Positions 6,572-14,601 are shown, counted from the stretch's first letter. The stretch: 21,551 nucleotides of DNA from CAYLHQ01 sp964628935 (GCA_964628935.1 CAZVOE010000047.1:1-21551), one strand, 5' to 3'. The notes: generated from the sequence alone by a model not told the origin. Translations and numbers: made by a program.

Positions 6572-8582
6572 AGTTCCTCGGAGGTTTCTTGTCGGTTCGC
6601 CGGGTGTTCTCGACCTTCGGCGGCCGCGAGTTCCCCTGAGGCGTCACCGAGACCGAGGAGGCGGGCGACGCGTGCCCCGCCGCGTCGATCGCGAACACGC
6701 TGTACGAGTAGGTCACGCCGTTCGTCAGCGAGGTGTGCGTGTACGTGTCGTCCGCTCCGGCCCCGCCCGCCCGCTCCGTGACGGGCAGTCCGTCGAACGG
6801 GTTCGAGGGGAAGATCCCGTCGGTGCGGTAACGGATCACCGTCTTGGCGTAGTCGGAAGTCGGGTTCGTCCAGGAGAGGACGGACTGTTGGTTCCCCGGC
6901 GTCCCGGTGAGCGAGCCGACCGGCGCGGGGGCGGTCTGGTCTCCCACCGGCTGTTCCGTCGGAACGAAGGTCGGATCGTCGGTGATCAGGATGCGGTCGA
7001 CGCGAGCCTCGGCCTCCCTCCCCCCGAGCTCGAGGGTGTGGAGTCCGGCGCCGAGCGTGTAGGAGCGGGCCGCCACCCACATCCAGCGCCCGGTCGCGGA
7101 GGGGAAGACCTCCTGCCGCGTGGCGCCGTCGACCGATTCGAACCACGAGTCGCTCGAGGTCGTGGGGCCGTACATCCGGAGCCAGACCTTCCAGGTCGCG
7201 GCCGCCGGAACGTGGAACCCGTGGGTCGCGGTTCCGGCGGGAGCGCTCGGGGTGCCGGGCGCGGTGCCGGCGGGGGTGTCGACGTAGCCGGTCGCGAAGG
7301 TCCCAGCTCCGCTCGACTTCCGGACGGGCGCGCTCGTCGTGCCCGATTCCGCCTCGATCCGGATGTAGGTGAAGGAGTTCGCGGAGGTCGAGAAGGTCTG
7401 CGTGGCGGAGTCGGTCGCGTTCCCCTCGGCGTCGGCGCTCCGGACGTAGTACTCGTAGGTCGAAGAGGGAGCGAGCCCCGCGAGATCCGAGGCGTGCGAC
7501 GTCACGAGGGCCGGGTCGAGATCGGTCTGCTGCCAGGCCGATTCGCCCGCGCGGCGGTAGTGGACGCGCCCGTCGGCGGGCTCGTCCGTCGTCCAGGTGA
7601 TCCGCGCCGTCGTCGAGGCGACGTTGCCCGCGGCGAGATCGGAGATCGTCGGAGCGCTCTGGTCCGGCGTGATCGTGAAGCCGGTCCCCTGGCGGTACGT
7701 CGAGGCCATGGCGTTGTTCGCGAGGTCCTTGACCCCCGAGGCGCCGCCGACGACCTCGATCCGGTAGGTCCGCCCGTCGGCGAGCGCGGCCGCCGGGGTG
7801 ATCGTGGCGACGCGCCCGTCCGTGGAGAGGCTCGGCGAACCCGCGGCCTGTGCGACCGCGCTCCCCGACGCGTCGAGGAGGCGGACGGTGCCGGCGGAGA
7901 TCGAAGCGGCGAGCATCGCCTCGCTGAAGGTGACGGCGGGCTTCACGCTCGGCGCGACGTTCGTCGCGCCGTCCGCCGGGGCCGTCGAGGAGACCTGCGG
8001 CGCGACCGCCGCTTGGACGGTGAACGCGCCGACCCCGGTTCCGTAGACGCTGTCCGGGTTGACCGCGTCGACGTTCGTCGCTCCCGCCGCGGCCCCCGAG
8101 GCGATCGTGACGTTCACGCGGAGCTGGTTGCAGGAGAGCACGGTCACCGCGTTCACCGCGATGCCGGCGTTCGCGAACTCGACGATCGCGCCCGCCTGGA
8201 AGTGCGCGCCGTCGCGGGTCAGGTCGAGCGGCCGCCCCGCCTCCGCCGCCGGCGGCGTCACGGCCGCCACGCGCGGCCGCGCCCACCCGGAGACCTCGTT
8301 CGAGTACTCGAGGCTCTCGTTCCCCGCGGCGTCGTACGCCTTCACGGCGACGTACCACGTCTGGCAGTCGGCGAGATCGAGCGTGGCCTCGGTGACGTTC
8401 CCCACGTCGACGCTCTGCGAGTAGTTGCCGGTCGAGGTCCCGCTGTACACCCTGTACCCGGCGAGATCGGTGTCCGCGACAGGATCCCAGGCGATCGAGA
8501 CGGTTCCCGCGACCGCGGGAATCCCGGATACGACGAAGGCGAGCACGAACGAACTGGCGAGTCGCGTGAGGGAGAGATTCAC
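6570..8582 (-). CDS. Secreted multidomain protein: FN3, IPT/TIG, Big_5, FN3, carbohydrate-binding-like, FN3
   Basis: 670 residues with a clear signal peptide (LASSFVLAFVVSGIPAVAG, cleavage near residue 25). Repeat-type domains follow: an FN3 module (about 26-98, GYRVYSGTSTGNYS, YNVAVKAYDAAGN-like), an IPT/TIG-like module (103-192), a Big_5 Ig-like module (196-306, APADGATNVAPSV, VTFSEAM, DLANNAM), a second FN3 (309-399), a galactose-binding/malectin-like module (404-536, RIEAESGT, WKVWLRMYGP, RVDRILITDDP) and a third FN3 (551-648). No catalytic domain is visible. It ends in an 18-residue basic, proline-rich tail with no cell-wall sorting motif. The GTG start is preceded by GGAGAG. A role in surface adhesion or glycan binding is inferred only from the domain types. 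The 225-base gap upstream (8583-8807) is locally less GC-rich but holds no promoter I can defend. Confidence 0.85.
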   Translation of the reverse strand: MNLSLTRLASSFVLAFVVSGIPAVAGTVSIAWDPVADTDLAGYRVYSGTSTGNYSQSVDVGNVTEATLDLADCQTWYVAVKAYDAAGNESLEYSNEVSGWARPRVAAVTPPAAEAGRPLDLTRDGAHFQAGAIVEFANAGIAVNAVTVLSCNQLRVNVTIASGAAAGATNVDAVNPDSVYGTGVGAFTVQAAVAPQVSSTAPADGATNVAPSVKPAVTFSEAMLAASISAGTVRLLDASGSAVAQAAGSPSLSTDGRVATITPAAALADGRTYRIEVVGGASGVKDLANNAMASTYRQGTGFTITPDQSAPTISDLAAGNVASTTARITWTTDEPADGRVHYRRAGESAWQQTDLDPALVTSHASDLAGLAPSSTYEYYVRSADAEGNATDSATQTFSTSANSFTYIRIEAESGTTSAPVRKSSGAGTFATGYVDTPAGTAPGTPSAPAGTATHGFHVPAAATWKVWLRMYGPTTSSDSWFESVDGATRQEVFPSATGRWMWVAARSYTLGAGLHTLELGGREAEARVDRILITDDPTFVPTEQPVGDQTAPAPVGSLTGTPGNQQSVLSWTNPTSDYAKTVIRYRTDGIFPSNPFDGLPVTERAGGAGADDTYTHTSLTNGVTYSYSVFAIDAAGHASPASSVSVTPQGNSRPPKVENTRRTDKKPPRN

Positions 8583-8807
8583 GGCGGCGCTCTCCGTGCG
8601 GCTCCGACGGGAGCCGCGGATTAGGTAGGGAGAGCGGGATGCGTGCCAGCCGCGCTCCCGTCGTCCCGGTGCGCCCGACGCGGCGTGAATTCAGGCGTTT
8701 ACGGGGTGGCGCGCCTTTCGGCCGGGAAACGGAGCGGGTGAGTCTTTCTTACCAAAACGTCAATCCTGCGCTAGGAGTATTTCAACTTCTTCCGAATCGC
8801 GAGAGGC

Positions 8808-9902
8808 TCACCAGAGTTTCCAGAACGGCCGCTTCTCGGCGTCGGCCTCCTCGAGGACGACGTCGTGGACCGGGACTTCGGGGAGCGCCCTCTGAACCTC
8901 GTCGCGGAACGCCTCGGCCTCGGCGTCGGGCCCGACCGGGTTGATGGGGTTCGTCGCGACCGCGACAATCCGGGTGCGCCGGACGACCTCGAACCGGCCG
9001 CCTCCCTTGAGCCAGGCCTTGAAGTACACGGGGGAGATGTTGAGCCTCGTGGCGTCCCGCACGACGAGCCGGAAACGCAGCGGGGAGCGGACGAGCGGGA
9101 TCAGGAACTCGTCGTTGAGCCCCGAGGGCATCACGACCGTGCCGAGACCGTCCCCTCCCTGGCTTCGGAGCGCCGGAACGGGGTCGGAGAGGCCGGGGGG
9201 GAGAACCCCCAGCGAGCGCCCGTCGCGGGAGAGGAGCACGGCGGCGCCTTGCGAGGCGGTTTCCTCCCACGCGACGCGCGCCGCTTCTCCGCAGGGAGGC
9301 GCCGAGAAGGTCTCCACCACGTAGCGGGCGGCGGCCGCCGAGCGCTCCGGAGACGCGGAGAATCCCGCGGAGAGGACGAGCACCACCCCGTCGCTCGGCC
9401 CGGGCGCCGCGAACGCCCGTCGCTCCCACCCTCCCTCGAGAAGGACGGTCCCTCCGGAGCGGTCGCCGAGAAGCCAGGCGAGCGCCCGGATCGCCTCGGG
9501 CTCGACCGGCCCGTGAAGCTCGACCTCTCCCGCGCCTCGGGTCCGGCAGACGACGACCCTCCCGCGCGTCGTCGGCCATTCGGTCGTCTCGACGACCTCG
9601 AGCCGGTCTCCCGACGCGGCGGCGGCCCCTTCCGACGTCGCGAGCCAGACCCCTTCGGGGAGCAGGACCGTGGAGGTTCCGAGCGCCTCCGGCGCCTCGT
9701 CCGGTTCGAGCGGAACCCGGGGAGCCGAAAGGACGCCCGCCGGCCAACCCTTCGCGCGGAACTGGGCGACGAGATGGACGAGCACGCGCCTCGCGCCCGC
9801 GTGCGGGTGGAGCGCGAGGATCGCGAGCCGGTGCGTCCCGCTCTTCAGGATCCGGTCGAGGAGGGTCGGGCGCTCGAGCGTCTCGGACCCCTTCGCCCTC
9901 AC
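8808..9902 (-). CDS. KamB-like protein (lysine 5,6-aminomutase reactivase family) with degenerate P-loop
   Basis: A soluble 364-residue protein. I recognise the general pattern of KamB-type P-loop proteins, which accompany B12-dependent lysine or ornithine aminomutases: a start like LKSGTHRLAILALHPHAGARRV, a strand-loop LLPEGVWLATSEG (80-92), RGRVVVCRTRGAGEVELHGP (113-132), GGTVLLEGGWERRAFAAPGPSDGVVLVLSAGFSAS (150-184), and a C-terminal VAVATNPINPVG (313-324) followed by an LPEVPVHDV-type strand. Where KamB has a Walker A motif (about AKNAGKT) this protein has HPHAGARR (32-39), lacking the Lys-Ser/Thr pair, so nucleotide binding is probably lost or altered. No aminomutase gene is in the window. 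GTG at 9902 follows GGAGGGGG. It begins 44 bases after the tRNA-Cys CCA end and may share its transcript. The family match is from memory and moderate; being a real gene is nearly certain. Confidence 0.5.
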   Translation of the reverse strand: MRAKGSETLERPTLLDRILKSGTHRLAILALHPHAGARRVLVHLVAQFRAKGWPAGVLSAPRVPLEPDEAPEALGTSTVLLPEGVWLATSEGAAAASGDRLEVVETTEWPTTRGRVVVCRTRGAGEVELHGPVEPEAIRALAWLLGDRSGGTVLLEGGWERRAFAAPGPSDGVVLVLSAGFSASPERSAAAARYVVETFSAPPCGEAARVAWEETASQGAAVLLSRDGRSLGVLPPGLSDPVPALRSQGGDGLGTVVMPSGLNDEFLIPLVRSPLRFRLVVRDATRLNISPVYFKAWLKGGGRFEVVRRTRIVAVATNPINPVGPDAEAEAFRDEVQRALPEVPVHDVVLEEADAEKRPFWKLW

Positions 9903-9945
9903 CGCCCCCCTCCGAACCTCGAACGCCGCGCGGGCGGAGCGCCGG

Positions 9946-10020
9946 TGGAGGCGGCGACCGGAATCGAACCGGTGAATAACGGTTTTGCAGACCGTTGCCT
10001 TACCACTTGGCTACGCCGCC
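9946..10020 (-). tRNA. tRNA-Cys (anticodon GCA), CCA encoded
   Basis: A complete minus-strand cloverleaf. The acceptor arms GGCGGCG and CGCCGCC pair perfectly; the D-arm is GCCAAGTGGTAAGGC; the anticodon stem-loop is ACGGTCTGCAAAACCGT with GCA at 9986-9988; the T-arm is CCGGTTCGATTCCGG. The discriminator is T followed by a genomically encoded CCA (9946-9948). This fits bacterial tRNA-Cys closely. Confidence 0.97.
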
Positions 10021-10038
10021 TCGGGCAGGAAAGCCGGG

Positions 10039-10068
10039 AATATACCGCCTCGCGCGGAGGGGGGTCAA
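10039..10068 (-). promoter_or_regulatory. Sigma70-type promoter for tRNA-Cys
   Basis: On the minus strand TTGACC (10068-10063) and TATATT (10044-10039) are separated by 18 bases. Initiation would fall near 10032, about 12 bases before the mature tRNA 5' end at 10020. It stands out against the GC-rich background. Confidence 0.7.
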
Positions 10069-10078
10069 ACGGCGCGCC

Positions 10079-10107
10079 TTGACGCCGGAGGCCCCGTCGC
10101 GTACAAC
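10079..10107 (+). promoter_or_regulatory. Sigma70-type promoter for the TPP-controlled operon
   Basis: TTGACG (10079-10084) and TACAAC (10102-10107) have the ideal 17-base spacing and place the transcript start near 10114, directly ahead of the TPP riboswitch. It is back-to-back with the tRNA-Cys promoter, the two -35 boxes lying about 10 bases apart. An 18-base inverted repeat, AACGGAAACGGTTCCGTT (10105-10122), overlaps the -10 and start site. Confidence 0.7.
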
Positions 10108-10116
10108 GGAAACGGT

Positions 10117-10198
10117 TCCGTTAGGGGTGCTCGGCGCGAGCCGAGCTGAGAAGAAACCCTCGAACCTGAACTGGGTCATACCAGCGTAGGGAAACGGG
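10117..10198 (+). promoter_or_regulatory. TPP (thiamine pyrophosphate) riboswitch, THI element
   Basis: All conserved blocks of the THI box are present in order: GGGGTGC (10124-10130), GCTGAGA (10145-10151), ACCCTCGAACCTGAACTGGG (10156-10175) and CATACCAGCGTAGGGAA (10177-10193). The closing P1 helix forms between CCGTT (10118-10122) and AACGG (10193-10197). It is on the same strand as the receptor-symporter operon that starts 108 bases later. No T-tract terminator follows. A CCTCC (10214-10218) that can pair with GGAGG of the ribosome-binding site (10297-10301) suggests control at translation, which is inference. Confidence 0.96.
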
Positions 10199-10259
10199 AC
10201 GAGCCGCGGGATCCCTCCTTCGGAACGTTTCCACCCCTCGCGCTCAGGTTCGGCGGACC

Positions 10260-10276
10260 GGTTCCCGTTCGGAACC
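10260..10276 (+). other. Leader hairpin in the riboswitch expression platform
   Basis: GGTTCC (10260-10265) and GGAACC (10271-10276) form a 6-bp stem with a 5-base loop between the TPP aptamer and the start codon. It has no following T-run, so it is not an intrinsic terminator. It may help present or hide the ribosome-binding site GGGAGG at 10296-10301. Confidence 0.35.
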
Positions 10277-10306
10277 AGGGGCCGGGCCGCCGGGCGGGAG
10301 GTCGCG

Positions 10307-12634
10307 ATGGAACGGATTGCATCCCCTTCGGGAATTCGGTCCGCGAGGATTCTCCTCGCGGCGCTCCTCTTCGCGTGCGCGCCGTGCGCGCGAGCGGAGG
10401 AAGAAACCGGGTCGGAGCCGATCGTGGAAAAAGGTCTCGAAGAGGAGGTCGTGGTCTCGGCGACCTGGGCGAAGGACCGCGAGGCGCCGGCGAGCTTCAC
10501 CGACCTCGCGCGCGAGGAGATCCGCGAGCGCAACCGCGGGCAGGACATGGCGGCGCTGCTCGCCGACTCGCCGAACGCCTACGCGTACAGCGACGCGGGA
10601 AACGGCGTCGGGTACACCTACCTCAGTCTCCGCGGCTTCGACCAACGCCGCGTCGCGGTCCACGTCAACGGCGTGCCGCTCAACACGCCGGAGTCCCGGC
10701 AGGTCTACTTCATCGACCTCGCCGACTTCGCGGGGAGCCTCGAGCGGATCCAGATCCAGCGCGGCCCGGGAACGGCGATCTACGGATCGCCCGCCGTCGG
10801 CGGAGTCGTCAACCTCGAGACCGGCGACCTCCCGTCGCGGGCGGGCGGCGAGGTCCGCCTCGGGGGCGGTTCGTTCGGGACCTGGCGGGCCTCGATCGAG
10901 TACGGCGCTCCGATCGGGGACGGCTCGTGGGTCTGGCGCGCGCGATTCGCCCACGCCCGGAGCGACGGATATCGGGACCCGGCCTGGGCCCGCCACTCTC
11001 TCGGCCACCTGGCGCTCCACCACTACGCGCCCGACTCGGTCTGGCGGATCCACCTCTTCGGCGGCCCGGAGGAAACGCAGCTCGCCTACTACGGACTGCC
11101 GGTCGAGTACCTCGGAAACGACCGGGATCGCCGCACGAACTTCCTCGCGCCGGGCGAGATCGACCGCTTCGTCCAGCCCCAGCTCCAGGTGCACAACGAC
11201 CGGCGCCTCGCGCCCGGGCTCTTCCTCTCGAACACCGTGTACGCGATCCTCGGGGAAGGGTACTTCCGCCAGTACTCGCCTCCGGGATCCCCCCTCGCGT
11301 TCGACCCTCTCGGGGAAGACCCCGACGCGGCCCTCCTCCTCGAGGAGGCGTGGCGCAAGCGCCGCATCGACAACGCCCAGGTCGGGTGGATCCCCCGCGT
11401 CGAATGGGACCATTCCCTCGGAACGCTGACCGCGGGGATGGAGTTCCTCTTCCACCGAGGCGACCACGTCGGAACGGTGCTCGACTGGGCGGCCTGCACC
11501 GACCCCACCGGGGGCGACGGGTGCTCGAGCCTGGGCGCGTCGGGTTCCGATCCCGTGCTGTACTCCTACCGGAACCGGAAGGACACGTTCACGGCGTTCG
11601 CCCGCCAGACTTTCCGGCCCGACCCCCGCCTCGCCCTCCACGTGGAGGTCCAGGCGACGCACCACCGCTACGCCATGCGCGACGACGCGATCCGCGGCCA
11701 GTCGTTCGACGCCGACTACACGTTCGTGACCCCTCGACTCGGCGCGAACTGGAACGTGAGCGACCGCTTCCACGTCTACGGGCAGTTCGCGACGGCGCGC
11801 AGCGAGCCGACCTTCTCGAACGTCTGGAACCCGCAGGAGGTGTACGAGGACCCGGCCGACCGCTTTGCCCGCTTCGACCCGACCCTCGGGCGCTGGTCCG
11901 ACCCGTACGCCCGTCCGGAGCGGCTCCGCGCCTACGAAGCCGGGTTCGGCTTCACGGGACCGAGTCTGCGCGTGCGGGGCAACCTCTACTGGATGGACTT
12001 CCGGGACGAGTTCGTCTTCGCCGGGGGGATCGACGAGGACGGCTTGCCGCTGACCGAGAACGCGGGCCGGTCGATCCACCGCGGCGTCGAGATCGAGGTC
12101 TCCGGGCGTCTTCCCGGCGAGATCGACCTCGGCGGCTACCTCGCCGCCTCGGACGACGTCTTCCGCTCGTACACCGCCCTCTCGAAGACCGAGTCGGGAG
12201 AGACCCTCGCGATCGACTACTCGGGAAACCGCGTGGCGCTCTTCCCCGAGTACCAGGCCCGCGTTCGCGCTTCGCGGCGGTTCGGCCCCGCGCGGGTCGA
12301 GCTCGGCGTCCGCCGCGTCGGCGCGATCTACACCGACAACAGCGAGAACGAGCGGAAGCGCCCGGCGCTTCGCGAGGATCCGGCCTGGGTCGACAAGCGC
12401 GTCTCCCCCTACACCTCTTGGGACCTCCGCGCGGCGTTCGACCTCGGCGCGCTCGCGGGCGTGGGGGACGGACGCTCCCTCGTGGCGGAGCTGTGGATCG
12501 ACAACCTCCTCGACGCGCGGTACGAGACCTTCGGGTACTCCTACCCGCTCGATCCCTCGTACGCTTCCTTCTACACGGAGTTCTTCCCCGCCGCGACGCG
12601 CGGCGTCTACGCCGGTCTGACGTACGGATTCTGA
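10307..12634 (+). CDS. TonB-dependent outer-membrane receptor, TPP-regulated (predicted thiamine or precursor uptake)
   Basis: 775 residues. A signal peptide (ILLAALLFACAPCARA, cleavage after about residue 30) is followed by a TonB-box-like EEEVVVSAT (45-53). The plug domain (about 55-172) carries LSLRGFDQRRVAVHVNGVPLN and ERIQIQRGPGTAIYGSPAVGGVVNLET, the latter being the conserved end of TonB plugs. The rest is a long beta-barrel ending in GVYAGLTYGF, with the terminal phenylalanine recognised by the BAM machinery. The ATG follows GGGAGG and lies behind a TPP riboswitch; the next gene is an inner-membrane symporter one base downstream. Riboswitch control is the evidence for a thiamine-pathway ligand, since the receptor sequence alone does not reveal the substrate. 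Energy would come from TonB-ExbBD, not encoded here. Confidence 0.92.
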   Translation: MERIASPSGIRSARILLAALLFACAPCARAEEETGSEPIVEKGLEEEVVVSATWAKDREAPASFTDLAREEIRERNRGQDMAALLADSPNAYAYSDAGNGVGYTYLSLRGFDQRRVAVHVNGVPLNTPESRQVYFIDLADFAGSLERIQIQRGPGTAIYGSPAVGGVVNLETGDLPSRAGGEVRLGGGSFGTWRASIEYGAPIGDGSWVWRARFAHARSDGYRDPAWARHSLGHLALHHYAPDSVWRIHLFGGPEETQLAYYGLPVEYLGNDRDRRTNFLAPGEIDRFVQPQLQVHNDRRLAPGLFLSNTVYAILGEGYFRQYSPPGSPLAFDPLGEDPDAALLLEEAWRKRRIDNAQVGWIPRVEWDHSLGTLTAGMEFLFHRGDHVGTVLDWAACTDPTGGDGCSSLGASGSDPVLYSYRNRKDTFTAFARQTFRPDPRLALHVEVQATHHRYAMRDDAIRGQSFDADYTFVTPRLGANWNVSDRFHVYGQFATARSEPTFSNVWNPQEVYEDPADRFARFDPTLGRWSDPYARPERLRAYEAGFGFTGPSLRVRGNLYWMDFRDEFVFAGGIDEDGLPLTENAGRSIHRGVEIEVSGRLPGEIDLGGYLAASDDVFRSYTALSKTESGETLAIDYSGNRVALFPEYQARVRASRRFGPARVELGVRRVGAIYTDNSENERKRPALREDPAWVDKRVSPYTSWDLRAAFDLGALAGVGDGRSLVAELWIDNLLDARYETFGYSYPLDPSYASFYTEFFPAATRGVYAGLTYGF

Positions 12635-12635
12635 G

Positions 12636-14021
12636 GTGGGAGGGGCGCTCGGCCCGCTCGACCTCGCGGTGGTCGGCGCCTTCCTCGCCGCCACCGTCTG
12701 CCTCGGCGCGCGCCGGGGGTCGGGGGCGGGCGACACCGACGACTTCCTGGTCGCGGGGCGGAGCCTCACCCTCCCCGCGTTCGTCGCGACCCTCGTCTCG
12801 ACCTGGTACGGCGGAATCCTCGGCGTCGGCGAGTACTCCTACCTCCACGGCCTCTCGAACTGGCTCGTCCTCGGCGCCCCGTACTACGTCGCCGCCCTCC
12901 TCTTCGCGTGGCTGTTCGCCGGGAGGGCGCGGGAAGAGGGGCAGTACACCGTGCCCGACCGCCTCTACCGGACCTACGGGACCTCCGCGGGGATCGCGGG
13001 GGCGATCATGGTCCTCGTTCTGACCCTCCCCGCCTCCTACGTCCTGATGCTCGGGGTGATCCTCCGCCGGGCGACGGGGCTCTCGCAGAGCGCCGGGATC
13101 CTGCTCTCGGCGGGGCTGTGCGTCGCGTACGTCGTCTTGCGGGGGTTCCGCTCCGTCGTCGGCCCGAAGATCCTCCAGTTCGTCCTCATGTACGGCGGGT
13201 TCGCGCTCCTCCTCCCGATCGCCGCGTTCGAGTTCGGGGGGCCCTCGGCGCTCCGCGCCGCTCTCCCCGCGGAGTCGTTCGAGCCGCTCGGAGGACGATC
13301 CCTCGGTTTCGTCCTCGCGTGGTATTTCATCGCGCTCCAGACCCTCGTCGAGCCGACCTTCTTCCAGCGGTGCGACGCCGCCCGCTCTCCGGCCGTCGCC
13401 CGCAAGGGGCTCGTCGTCTCGGTCGCGTTCTTCGCCCTCTTCGACGGGTTGACGACCCTCTCCGGGATGTACGCCCGCGCCCTCCTCCCCGACCTCCCCT
13501 CGGCCGTCGACGCCTTCCCGGCGCTCGGCGAGGCGCTCCTTCCCGCCGGGCTCCTCGGCCTGTTCTACGCCGCGATGCTCGCGACCGTCTTCTCCACCGT
13601 CGATTCGTTCCTGTTCGTCGGCGGGGTGACGGTCGGCCGCGACCTCGTCTGGCGCCTGTCTTCCGGGCGCCGGGACCAGGTCGCCTGGACGCGCGCGGGG
13701 GTCGCGCTCGCGGCGGCGGCGGCGACCGGGATCGCGCTCGCCTCGGAGTCGGTCGTCGCGCTCTGGTACGGCTTCGGGAGCGTCGGGACGGCGGTACTCC
13801 TCGGGCCGCTCCTCGGGTCGTTCTTTCCCGCCCTCCGCCCTTCCCCTTTCTTCGCGACCGCCGGGATGGTCGCCTCGGGAGCGGTCTCGGTCGCCTGGCT
13901 CGCCGCGGCGGGGGAAGACGCGTTCCTCGGCGTCGAGCCGGTTTTCGCCGGCCTCGCGACGGCGTTCGTCGTCCAATCGCTCGGGATCCTCGCCCGGCGC
14001 CGCGGCGGGAAGGTCGCGTAG
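12636..14021 (+). CDS. Sodium:solute symporter (SSS family), predicted inner-membrane partner in thiamine/precursor uptake
   Basis: 461 residues with about 12-13 hydrophobic segments spread over the whole length. SSS features are the N-terminal helix PLDLAVVGAFLAAT, the DDFLVAGRSL loop (35-44), the broken helix region STWYGGILGVGE (55-66), EPTFFQRCDAARSPAVARKG (239-258, a loop conserved in the family) and the STVDS sequence (320-324) in the late sodium-site helix. The GTG start is one base past the receptor stop with no strong ribosome site of its own, indicating translational coupling; an internal GTG at 12669 would cut into the first helix. Co-regulation by the TPP riboswitch implies it carries thiamine or a thiamine precursor across the inner membrane by sodium symport. 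It is not a PnuT, ThiT or ThiBPQ type transporter. Confidence 0.9.
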   Translation: MGGALGPLDLAVVGAFLAATVCLGARRGSGAGDTDDFLVAGRSLTLPAFVATLVSTWYGGILGVGEYSYLHGLSNWLVLGAPYYVAALLFAWLFAGRAREEGQYTVPDRLYRTYGTSAGIAGAIMVLVLTLPASYVLMLGVILRRATGLSQSAGILLSAGLCVAYVVLRGFRSVVGPKILQFVLMYGGFALLLPIAAFEFGGPSALRAALPAESFEPLGGRSLGFVLAWYFIALQTLVEPTFFQRCDAARSPAVARKGLVVSVAFFALFDGLTTLSGMYARALLPDLPSAVDAFPALGEALLPAGLLGLFYAAMLATVFSTVDSFLFVGGVTVGRDLVWRLSSGRRDQVAWTRAGVALAAAAATGIALASESVVALWYGFGSVGTAVLLGPLLGSFFPALRPSPFFATAGMVASGAVSVAWLAAAGEDAFLGVEPVFAGLATAFVVQSLGILARRRGGKVA

Positions 14022-14049
14022 CGCGTACGGCCGAGGCATACTGTAGGGC

Positions 14050-14601
14050 GTGCCGACGAACCTCGCGCCGAATTTCCTGATCGCCGTCCCGCAGTTGCTG
14101 GATCCGAACTTCCGGCAATCGGTCGTGCTGCTCCTCCAGCAGACGGCCGAGGGGGCGCTCGGCGTCGTCGTGAACCGCGAGTCTCCGATCCTCCTCCAGG
14201 ACCTCTGCCGCGACCAGGAGATCCGCTACGCGGGCTCCGCCGAGAAGCGCGTCCGGTTCGGAGGCCCCGTGCAGCCGCAGCAGGGGCTCGTCCTCTACGG
14301 CACGGAGGTCGAGGACCCGGAGGGGCGCATCGTGATCCGCGGGCTGCAGGTGAGCGCCTCGACCGCGACCTTGAGCCGCCTCTGCTCGAGCGGGTCGGCG
14401 CGCTTCCACTGCTACGCCGGCTACGCCGGTTGGGCGCCGGGACAGCTCGAGCGGGAGATCGCCGAGGGCTCCTGGATCGTCGCCCCCGCCGACGCCTCGC
14501 TGATCCTCGACGTTCCCCCCGAGGAGATCTGGGAGAAGGCGCTCCGCGCGAACGGGATCGACCCCTCGCTCCTCGTCCCCGGCGGGACCGACGTCAGCTG
14601 A
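14050..14601 (+). CDS. yqgE: YqgE/AlgH family protein (UPF0301)
   Basis: 183 residues, the normal length for this cytoplasmic family. Recognisable segments are PNFLIAVPQLLDPNFRQSVVLLLQ (7-30), GALGVVVNRES (35-45), VRFGGPVQPQQGLVLY (about 68-83), CYAGYAGWAPGQLEREIAEGSW (121-142) and the C-terminal PPEEIWEKAL. The biochemical role is not established; Pseudomonas AlgH was named for alginate regulation but acts more broadly. The start is a GTG 28 bases after the symporter stop, with only a weak GTAGGG upstream. Its TGA abuts, with no gap, the stop codon of the convergent topoisomerase gene. Confidence 0.9.
   Translation: MPTNLAPNFLIAVPQLLDPNFRQSVVLLLQQTAEGALGVVVNRESPILLQDLCRDQEIRYAGSAEKRVRFGGPVQPQQGLVLYGTEVEDPEGRIVIRGLQVSASTATLSRLCSSGSARFHCYAGYAGWAPGQLEREIAEGSWIVAPADASLILDVPPEEIWEKALRANGIDPSLLVPGGTDVS

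Noticed and set aside
4225..8358. Upstream part of the long minus-strand frame that ends in the exonuclease
   Set aside because: It is antisense to glgP and out of frame with the FN3 gene; the exonuclease has its own ATG with AAAGGAG at 4224.
4437..8624. Plus-strand open frame of about 1395 codons
   Set aside because: It overlaps glgP in another frame and is antisense to the FN3 gene, with arginine- and proline-rich non-protein-like content.
8583..8807. Promoter for the FN3 gene (TTGACG on the minus strand at 8763-8758)
   Set aside because: No -10 like hexamer lies at 16-18 bases; the only AT-rich candidate has the wrong spacing.
10244..12769. Minus-strand frame of 841 codons opposite the TonB receptor
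   Set aside because: It is a shadow of the receptor gene, which has a signal peptide, plug and barrel plus riboswitch context.
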